Shown here one piece after another: positions 30,096 through 38,835 of a stretch of DNA of 64,000 nt; position 1 is the stretch's first letter; every line of letters begins with the position of its first letter. The notes below the pieces were generated by a model. That model saw only the letters and a list, made by a program, of their open reading frames with translations. It ran no database searches and was not told the DNA's origin. Source of the stretch: Urophycis tenuis. Taxonomy: Eukaryota; Chordata; Actinopteri; Gadiformes; Phycidae. The DNA lies in the NCBI GenBank assembly GCA_036785325.1, contig JAXIVH010000015.1:2422782-2486781 (forward strand), in the 5' to 3' direction. The translations under genes were made by a program, and so were the position numbers.

Positions 30096-30449
30096 ACCCC
30101 CCGCTTCCTTAGCCCACCCATAAGTCAGGGCCTAGAAACGAAACCCGCCTGTCACCCAGACTAACTCAGCCTAATCAGCCTAAACTTCTTAATTTTCTCC
30201 ATAATAACCCTAATTTATCCATTTCTAAGTAGAATTGCGCCAGGGATCCAGAAAGAGACTCAGTCAGACAGTGGAAGGGAGCGAAAAGGGAAAGATGAGA
30301 TAACAAGCAGGATGAGCAAAGGATGAAGGAGTTTCAACAGATTACATTCAGGATTCTGGTCCATGTCATGTATATCATTGATAAAATATGCTGTCCCAGT
30401 CATATTAATGTGCTGTCCCAATCACCTAAACATTAACATATATTACTTT

Positions 30450-30612
30450 TTTGGACCAGGTTACACAAAAGAGTATGCTACACAACCTAGAAATATGCAT
30501 TAATGCAGATGCCTTATTTGCCTCTCATACAGTTTGGTATTCTGATAAATGTACTTATTGTAAGTCGCTTTGGATCAAAGCGTCTGCTAAATGCCCTAAA
30601 TGTAAATGTATC
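30450..30612 (+). mobile_element. 5'-truncated fish SINE
   Basis: The segment TGTAAGTCGCTTTGGATCAA and the following AGCGTCTGCTAAATG (from about 30557) are the conserved 3' part of widespread teleost SINEs. The tRNA head is missing or unrecognisable. It shares this segment with the intact copy at 58233. Confidence 0.6.
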
Positions 30613-30857
30613 ACAGATTACAGAAATGTGTAGTGTGTTGGTGCTCGTTTTTTGATTAATGGCATCAAGGCAGGAATTGTTGAGGTTGTTTGATGTAGAG
30701 GACTACAGAGGACTAGAACTGGTGGTCCTCCCATGGGGGGTCAGTTTCCCTATTGGGGCCAGGCGCTGGTGGGCAGGTAGGCCAGCATCCTCCAACAGCC
30801 TCCGCGCCCTGAGGGTGCACTTCACCAGCCTGAGCCAGCTCATCCATGTTGGAGGTC

Positions 30858-31672
30858 ATCTCTCCTCAGGAAGAGGGTCTCTCCTGAGGGGGAGAGAGGC
30901 GACCATCATCCACATGATGTGGTAGTGGTCTCTCCTGAGGGGAGAGAGGTGACCATCATCCACACGATGTGGTAGTGGTCTCTCCTGAGGGGAGAGAGGT
31001 GACCATCATCCACATGATGTGGTAGTGGTCTCTCCTGAGAGGGAGAGAGGCGACCATCATCCACATGTTGTGGTAGTGGTCTCTCCTGAGGGGAGAGAGG
31101 CGACCATCATCCACATGATGTGGTAGTGGTCTCTCCTGAGGGGGAGAGAGGCGACCATCATCCACATGATGTGGTAGTGGTCTCTCCTGAGGGGAGAGAG
31201 GTGACCATCATCCACATGATGTGGTAGTGGTCTCTCCTGAGGGGAGAGAGGCGACCATCATCCACATGATGTGGTAGTGGTCTCTCCTGAGGGGGAGAGA
31301 GGCGACCATCATCCACACGATGTGGTAGTGGTCTCTCCTGAGGGGGAGAGAGGCGACCATCATCCACATGATGTGGTAGTGGTCTCTCCTGAGGGGAGAG
31401 AGGTGACCATCATCCACATGATGTGGTAGTGGTCTCTCCTGAGGGGAGAGAGGTGACCATCATCCACATGATGTGGTAGTGGTCTCTCCTGAGGGGAGAG
31501 AGGTGACCATCATCCACATGATGTGGTAGTGGTCTCTCCTGAGGGGAGAGAGGTGACCATCATCCACATGATGTGGTAGTGGTCTCTCCTGAGGGGAGAG
31601 AGGTGACCATCATCCACATGATGTGGTAGTGGTCTCTCCTGAGGGGGAGAGAGGCGACCATCATCCACACGA
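30858..31672. repeat. 50-bp minisatellite with two hairpins per unit
   Basis: About 15 copies of a 50-51-bp unit. Each unit contains CTCTCCTGAGGGGAGAG and CCACATGATGTGG; both are near-perfect palindromes. The unit varies mainly in the G-run length (GGGG/GGGGG) and GTGACC/GCGACC. The ORFs on the minus strand are repeat translations. Confidence 0.95.
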
Positions 31673-31679
31673 TGTCGGC

Positions 31680-33090
31680 AGTGGAGAACACAGCTGATCA
31701 AGCAGGCAGCAGCTGTTGAAGACCGTTGTCATGATATGGAGACTGGTAGACCTTGCTCATGGGGCCACAAGATGCATCTCGGCCAGGAGCTGACGACAGA
31801 ATCAGGGGTGCTGCGGTCAAAGAAAGGATAGAACCTGGAACCACCTGGTTGCAACCCCCAACCCATTACAGATGAGTTTAATTTAAAGCCTCTTCCTTTA
31901 TGTGAGAAGTCTGGCTGTCCTAAAGGTTTGGGGGAATGGGACCATTTGTGTGAATAGACTGAGCAGGGCAATATGGAGCCCAGTGGAAGAAGCATGCTAG
32001 GTTGTGTTTTCACCTGGACTGTGTGTTTGAACGTATGTCACCCCTTTCAAAGGTCACATTTCGGAGCGAACCAGAAGGCTCACCTCCAGTCCTTGCTCAG
32101 TGGCTTTAATTTATATATACTGTACATTATATAAACTATTACATAATGTATGTCATTGCACTCCCAACTATCCCTTGAAGGAGGGATCTCCCACTCTGTG
32201 TTCCTTCACAAAGTTTCTTCCTTGATAATTAAGAGAGTTTTTCCTGGGGGGGTGTTAGGGTTAGGGGACTCTTAGGGGTGTCATGAATATTATGGACTGA
32301 CTTGACAAGTAGGACCTGGCTTGCTACCAGGACAAGATCCCCAGCAGTAGGAGACATCCTCACTATGAAGAAGGACTGAGTATTCAGGGCTACAACGGCA
32401 GTAGCTAGCCTGGTCTTCTGGATCCTCTTCTCTAATTTTGTACATGCTGCCCCACAGGGGTTGTCAATGTCCTCCCTCAGATGAGCCATGCCAAAACACG
32501 CAGGGCAGGAATAAAAGGCCATCAGAGCAGGCTAATTATAGCCTTAGTTTTACATATTGTATAAAGTCACCATCTCACTGTATGCAAACATACTAGAGGG
32601 ACCACAGCAATTACTGTCACCAACCAACTGTACATGATTGTATGAGACTGAAACAGAAATGAGATCCTCGCCAACTATGAACAGAACATCAGGGGTGTAC
32701 AGTACACCTGCTCCAAAACAAACAATAAATACCTCAGTCGATTAACATAATGCAAGGTGCAAAATTAATCTTTGCTGCAATAACAATGTGGACGCCCTGC
32801 ACTCCAAGCAGAGCAGGCTGCACACAAACCCGAGCTACCCAGTAGAAATTGAACATGACAGGCAAAGCAACAAGTAGGACAAGTGCTGTCAGAGTCAAAC
32901 CGACACATCACATTATCTGTATTCATTGTCTATCATACAGTACTAGCATTTACTCATTGAGCCTGTCTATTTGATAATAAAAATGTATCGTTACAATTGA
33001 GAGCACATTAATTCAACTACCTCAGATGGTGGACTGGTACATCCATCACTAATAGGAGGAAAAGTTTGGTTGGCGAAAACACAACTCTTG
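31680..33090. other. Intergenic stretch without recognised gene
   Basis: Mostly unique sequence. A segment near 32200-32260 (TTTCTTCCTTGATAATTAAG) resembles decayed retroposon sequence found in fish genomes. I cannot support a coding region. Confidence 0.35.
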
Positions 33091-33098
33091 TCCGTTTT

Positions 33099-33210
33099 GG
33101 CACCACAGTGGTGGAACGAGCTCCCTGTCAATGTCAGGACTGCAGAGTGACTGATTCACTCCCAAGACTCACTTGTTCAGAGTGCAAATAGCATTCCAAA
33201 GACACTTGAT
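33099..33210 (+). mobile_element. Decayed L2-like LINE ORF2 tail
   Basis: The plus-strand frame reads APQWWNELPVNVRTAE, then a stop, then further LINE-like residues. This resembles the conserved end of ORF2 in L2/Maui LINEs (a W-N-x-L-P ... V-R motif). It is broken and short. Confidence 0.4.
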
Positions 33211-33777
33211 AATATATATTTATACCATAAAAGGTTTGTAGAAAGACAGTGGTTTAACCATAGATATAGTTTTAACTTTGAGAGGAAACAGTACGTCTTG
33301 GCTATCCAAATTCAATTGAGATCCACAAATGTTTTTCATGCATTGGCTAAATATTTGTTGTGTTTCATACTTATAATAAACATGTAAGGACATGGATTGT
33401 CACAATATTCAGAATACAATTTAATGTACACATTTTTATTGTACATAGATTTGCAGTATACATAGGTCTATGTCAGAAAAAGCATCCCGTAAAACATTGT
33501 TTCTCAATTAGTGTTATGATTATTGTTTCCTAAGGATTTCGGATGGTGTGTGTGTGTGTGGCGAATTCAGTTTCAATGGCCAATGAAATGATCAATTTTA
33601 TCAGAAGCATAGCCCATAGGTCCTGTATCGGTAAAGGAAAGGAAAGATGGCTTATTCTTTATTGTTTAAAATCCGTAAATTCTAGCTAAGTAGTTACTAC
33701 ATTGCTATAGTGAATTTGGACAATGCCCTTATGAAACCTTTGTGGAAGTGTATGTTGTTTCTCCTATAGGCACTTAT

Positions 33778-33796
33778 GATGATGATGATGATGATG

Positions 33797-33827
<31 letters not shown>

Positions 33828-34462
33828 GGGACCTGTGAGGTTATTAGCCTGTGAAACAGGACGAAGGCCCCTTTTGTTTTTGATGCGTTTTTTTATTATT
33901 ATTTCTAGGAACTTTGACGGCAATTTGCACTATCTGAACATATACAAAAAGTCCATATTTTTTGGCAAATTTGTCAGGCCTGGTGAAAATTGATATATTC
34001 TGTGCGTCACGTTCATGTCGCACACTAGGAAAACCTCTAGGTGACGCTGTTTTTGAGCAAAATCCGTAACACTAATAACTCCCGCATACATTGTCGCACA
34101 TTCAAAAACTTTACATCCACGCATGCGGGCATTCATGCTGCACCTTGTAATGTAGGCCACGCCCACTTCCGCCTGACTTTTTTTTTGCTACAACGCGAAA
34201 ACCACAAAAAAGTGCGTCTGCAGCTTCTAATCATGGGGCTTTCTCCGATTCGCACGAAACTAAACATGTAGCATCTACAGACTGAAACATGAAAAAACGC
34301 CATATGAAGTATGTTTAAATTCCCGAAGATAAGCTCGTTTTTTTTTTTTTCATACTTGTAAATTTTACGTAAAAAAAGTAAGTGGACCATTTCTCCCTGA
34401 GGCGTGGTTCAAAAGGGAGAAAAAAAATCAGCCGCTAGTTATTATTATTATTATTATTATAA
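33778..34462. mobile_element. Unclassified interspersed element flanked by (TTA)n tracts
   Basis: About 600 bp lies between a (GAT)n(TTA)n tract at 33778-33826 and a second (TTA)n tract at 34439-34460. The interior has several homopolymer runs, no intact ORF and no terminal inverted repeat. The flanking repeats suggest insertion into, or creation of, a TTA microsatellite. The family is not identified. Confidence 0.35.
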
Positions 34463-34562
34463 GTAAACAAAACATCTATGTTCAGAAGATGTGGCAATAA
34501 ACAAACAGACCTTCGAAACATCATATCATTCTCAAGAAAAAACAAACAGCACCTTAAAATGT

Positions 34563-34568
34563 TTTAAT
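34563..34568 (-). terminator. Candidate polyadenylation signal of the msmb-like gene
   Basis: ATTAAA on the minus strand, about 150 bp after the stop codon. Confidence 0.35.
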
Positions 34569-34714
34569 ATTCCATGACTACAGTACAGTCCTATGAATAG
34601 ACTTTAAAGATGTTTGTTTTTACTTATGCATGACTCCCATGTAGTACTGTTTGAGTTTGGTTCAAACCTTTTGTGATAGCACACTATATATAAACAGACG
34701 TACATGCAGTATGA

Positions 34715-35301
34715 TTACTTCCCTACAGAGGCATAGATTGGGCATTCTATTGAAGAGTCATTCTTCTTATGGACTTTATATTCACAATTCTCAGCATCAA
34801 AGACAGACTCACAATCAGGAGGAAATGATCGAGGAGTAGAGTACCTGAAATCACAAATGCCTGGTCAGCAGTGAGGACATAGTGTTTCACAATGTGGCAT
34901 TGAAGTGCGAAAGGGAAACTTACGCCGTGCAGCAACCACCACAACTACAGATCATACAGTCGCTGTTTCTCCAGGTGGATCCCAAGGGGTGCGAGGTGTT
35001 GTCTACGTGATCCAGACACTCAGTCATTCCTGTAGGGTGAACAAGACATCGACTCTCAATTATCACAAGTTAGTTTCTAACCTCCATTTAAATGTGCTTG
35101 TTTATTTTCCTCCACACACTGACCTGGTTCCATAGGCTTGGCCATGCAGTGTGCATCTAGCACTGCTGCAAGGGCACACAGCACTGAGGCTAAAACCAGA
35201 CATTTCTGTATGGGGAGGAGACGAAAATATTGGAACACTTTAAAGCGTATTCATATTGTTGATGACCTATCTATGTAGTTAATGAAAAAACAGCTCACCA
35301 T
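34715..35301 (-). CDS. msmb: Beta-microseminoprotein-like secreted protein, complete four-exon gene
   Basis: A small secreted cysteine-rich protein of the PSP94/MSMB family. Exons: 35301-35299 (ATG only), 35205-35124, 35029-34924 and 34844-34715. Each junction has AG and GT borders, and phases join to 106 codons plus TAA. Residues 1-19 (MKCLVLASVLCALAAVLDA) form a signal peptide. The mature part has ten cysteines, the family's number, with the hallmark spacing: G-x-x-x-C-L-D near residue 33, H-P-x-G-S-x-W, DCMICSCGGCCT, STPRSFPPDCE and ENCEYKVHKKNDS. Human MSMB has 114 residues. Its role in mammals is poorly defined (seminal and mucosal secretion, fungicidal activity), so the fish role is open. 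An upstream TATA-like box supports transcription. Family assignment is strong; which fish paralogue this is cannot be told. Confidence 0.87.
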
Positions 35302-35377
35302 GATTGCTGGGAAGCAGAATGTAATGCTGACCAGGGAATGAGTCTTATAGTTTGGTTTGTGTATTCTGGGGCTGGCT

Positions 35378-35384
35378 TAAATAG
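35378..35384 (-). promoter_or_regulatory. TATA-like box of the msmb-like gene
   Basis: The minus strand reads TATTTAA about 77 nt upstream of the ATG. That predicts a start site near 35350 and a short 5' leader, as expected of a strongly expressed secretory gene. Confidence 0.5.
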
Positions 35385-35824
35385 TGAACCTCATGCAGAC
35401 CTTTGGAGTCAAACAATGTCAGAGAAACTTTATAGGACCACTGCACTTCCCAAATTGCCTGATTCTCTTAGGAAATGGTTACATAATCCTAGCACTCAGC
35501 AAAAGCAACTAAATTGTGGAGATACAAAATTTGGGAAACATTTCAAATGATTTTTTGCCCCCAAATTGGGGTTCAAGCAAGCACTGCGTTATATTGGAGG
35601 CTGTGTTCTACCGATGGGCGTCACAGCGATGGTAAAGTGCATGTCGAAACTTAGACGCATGGGCTACATCAGGCCTCCACACTTCCAGAACACAACAGAC
35701 CAAATCAACCGGGTTGACATGGAGTACGGGGCAGTTTCCTCTTCAACAGAGTTGTAACTCTTTACAACTGTAACTCCTGCAGCAATGTGTCCTTGTGACG
35801 TAGTAGCGTCTACAAAAGGAGCCA

Positions 35825-36178
35825 GTCAGTTAGTCAGTCAGTCATTTTCTATACCGCTTATCGTGGGGGGGCTGGAGCCAGCTGCAACGGGCAAGAGGCG
35901 GGGTACACCCTGGACAGGTGGCCAGCCAATGACAGGGCTAACATATAGAGACATACAACCATTCACACTTACATACACACCTATGGTCAATTTAAAGACA
36001 CCGATTAACCTAATCCCCAACCTGCATATTTTTGGTCTGTGGGAGGAAGCCGGAGTATCCGGAGAGAACCCACGCAAGCACAAGGAGAACATGCAAACTC
36101 CACACAGAAAGGTCCCAGGTGGATTCGAACCCAGAACCCTCTTGCTGTGAGGCAACAGTGCTAACCACTGCTGCCCGA
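35825..36178 (-). mobile_element. tRNA-derived SINE, minus strand
   Basis: The minus strand starts GCAGCAGTGGTTAGCACTGT (A box), with GGGTTCGAATCC (B box) at 36132-36121. It continues through a body common in teleost genomes (GTTTGCATGTTCTCC, then GGAGGAAGCC on the opposite strand) to a GACTGACTGACTAACTGACT-type tail. It is nearly full length. Confidence 0.7.
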
Positions 36179-36297
36179 GTTTAGCTGTGGCAAAGGTAAG
36201 CGAAGGGCCAAGGGGAAGGGGAAGGGGTAAGATAGAGAATTGAGATTGGGCCCATATGTATAATAGGCCTATGTAATTTCTGCCGATAACTACAACA

Positions 36298-36364
36298 CAA
36301 TGCCTGATTGGTCCTGACTACATTGTCATTAAATGACAATGTAGTCAGGACCAATCAGGCATTG
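36298..36364. repeat. Perfect inverted repeat, 33-bp arms, 1-bp spacer
   Basis: The arm at 36298-36330 (starting CAATGCCTGATTGG) is the exact reverse complement of 36332-36364, with a single A between them. The flanking bases do not pair. Confidence 0.97.
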
Positions 36365-36511
36365 AAATTTTCTAGAAATCAATATGGGTGGCTAAAGTTC
36401 CAGACTGATTTGTCTAGCAAAACAGAATGTGAGGTAACGTGATCATGGTGGTCTCCAGGCCAAGGTTGCAGCATACCTGAAAAGCAACAGCATCCACCTT
36501 TTATGCGTAGG

Positions 36512-37031
36512 GGCATGTGACGGAGTGCCGTCACAACAGTTGACCATGCGCTCTGGCTGCCATAGTTCGGTCAAGTTGCTGGTTTGGTGCCCTGGAGACC
36601 CGAGTTCGAGACCGGGTGGGGTGACTGCCTTGTCCCTTCGCTACAATTGGTGGCAGTGGTGGGATGGCTTGCCATGAGGCCATCGGAGGCGCACCTGGTA
36701 TGTGAGCTGTATGAGGGACCCCCAGGATAGGTGGACCCCTGTGCGAGGGACCCCATAGATGGGTGAAGCGCTAGTGTGTGGGGCACCCTGGATGGGAGAA
36801 GTCGGCTGGATGATGCGTGAGGGACGCTTGTGTGCGTGAAGCGCATGGGTGCGCTTCCCGAAGGGGAAGGCAGTGTGACGGAGTGCCGTCACAACAGTTG
36901 ACCATGCGCTCTGGCTGCCATTCCAAAGAGCCTGGCTCTTTGGTGTTTCGGTCAAGTTGCTGGTTTGGTGCCCTGGAGACCCGAGTTCGAGACCGGGTGG
37001 GGTGACTGCCTTGTCCCTTCGCTACAGGGCA
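36512..37031 (+). mobile_element. Miniature LTR retroelement (TRIM-like)
   Basis: The left LTR is 36517-36645 (129 bp) and the right LTR 36874-37026 (153 bp). Both begin TGTGACGGAG and end CTTCGCTACA; they are nearly identical except for a 24-bp indel. A 5-bp target duplication GGGCA flanks them (36512-36516 and 37027-37031). Two bases inside the left LTR, TGGTGGCAGTGGTGGGAT (36648-36665) is complementary to the 3' end of vertebrate tRNA-Leu with CCA, with one mismatch. A purine run AAGGGGAAGG lies just before the right LTR. The interior is only 228 bp, with no gag or pol. The element is therefore non-autonomous; the family that mobilised it is unknown. Confidence 0.88.
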
Positions 37032-38835
37032 CAAAACGTTATTGCACCCTTAAGATTGGAGGCCACTAGGCTGACTGTACTAGATACTGGTTGCAAGTTA
37101 TTCAGATTTTAATTCAGAATGTCGTCATAATGCAGGTGGACCATCCGCAACTGAGGACTATGAAGCTGCAGATAAAATACAACATGAAAACCAGCAAACA
37201 CGTTCTATGGTTTTACCAGCATTCAGGGGTTTTGCCAGGTTCTTGACCAGGACCCAAATGCTACCTCATAATGCAAACTGTTCCACTAACTGCCACAGTA
37301 AAAACTGGGACAAAAAACAACCAATCCAAGAGGGGTAAAAAAGTAACTGAACTGAACTGAACTGAAACCGAGACAAGCAAACCAGGTGAAATTAAACACA
37401 CTTGAAAACTACAAATGACGCGCTTACACGGGCTTCTAATCTGAGAAAGAACACGTGCAGGGCCAGACATGGGAAAGCACAGGTGGAGACGATTATTGAT
37501 TCATGGAAACAAGACTACAAGAGGAGAAAGCAGGACATCTACATGACAATCAGGATCAGAACAGCATGTGACGGATTTAGTTGGCAACAGCTTGTTTGCA
37601 TATTTAGGCTGCGTCATTATCCGGGTCTGCCTGGTGAAACAAATACTTTGCAACGTGCGTCTTAACCGTGTTGTTTCACGCATGCTACATTAACGTGGAC
37701 AACCTGGTGAAAAATTATACTATATTAGTTTGGTTGGAATTGAATTGAAAAATAATATCTGGCATAAAAGGTAAACGAAATAGTTTTTCACATTGATAAT
37801 GATTGCTCACACTCGTGTCCACTCATATTCATGGGCATAGATCCCAATTAGTATGATTGTATTGAAATAATTGGCGCTACTTGGTTGAGTCGATTAATTA
37901 TTATCTCGATGGAGTAGATCAATTATTATCTCCATCAATTACTCAAAAGTAATTGTTATGGCAATAAAAATGGTGATGGTGACATTTCAGTCACTATATG
38001 GGTCTCTTTCTTCCCAAATATATACATGTTGTTAGTATTCTAATAAAATATAGTTTCTCAATAGAGCATATTTTTTAAATAATTAAAATAAATGATATAT
38101 ACGTAAGTAAGATGCTCAACATGTCATTATTTATATTGCAGTAGGCCTATGTAGTTATATTGTGTATACACATTACACACACACACGCGCGCGCGCGAAC
38201 ACAGTGAATCAAATAACGACAGTCTTGCAAATTTTAGATCAAGTTGAGTAAAACTTTATTTTTGCCCGTTTTCAAAGTAATTGAATTTAGTGAAATACTA
38301 ACTTAAACATGTTTCGTGTAATGTGACGCAATCGCCGTCAGATTGGTTGCCAGGTTGGTGTACAAGTGTCTTCGTGAAGGCTGCATTTATGTGCTTATTT
38401 TGAATTTAGAAGGGGGGTTAACTAAACAATCTGGCAACTAGGCATACAACAAAGGAAAACTAGCGTAATCATTACGCGCGTTTATTTTTGCCTTGTTTTT
38501 TTATTATTAACATAGTCTAGTTTTATATTTCCGTTTGTCTAACCAAGGTGTTATGCTCAACGACTAATAAAGCATGGCCAAATAAAGTTAAACGGTGAGC
38601 TCGGGTTGCTTTGTCAAGTGTAGTGTACGCTAAGTGTCGTTAGCTAGCGTGTTGTTGGCTAATGCTAGGCAAGAGTATTTACTTGTGATCAATGCACGTA
38701 TTATGCGTGCCCTAGTGTAAAACATGTAGGACGTGTTTTCAAGCGTCATACAGTCAATATGTCATATATATGTAAATGAAGTCAACATAGTGCACATAAC
38801 GTGCCAAGCCTCTGCATACACATTTTTGTTTACAG
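37032..38835. other. Intergenic stretch upstream of kansl3
   Basis: AT-rich sequence with a short (CA)n(CG)n tract at 38177-38197. The part just before 38836 is the probable kansl3 promoter side. No gene is recognised. Confidence 0.4.

Noticed and set aside
36571..37034. Minus-strand ORFs across the miniature LTR element as gag/pol remnants
   Set aside because: The interior is only 228 bp and the ORFs run through the LTRs. No retroviral motif is present.
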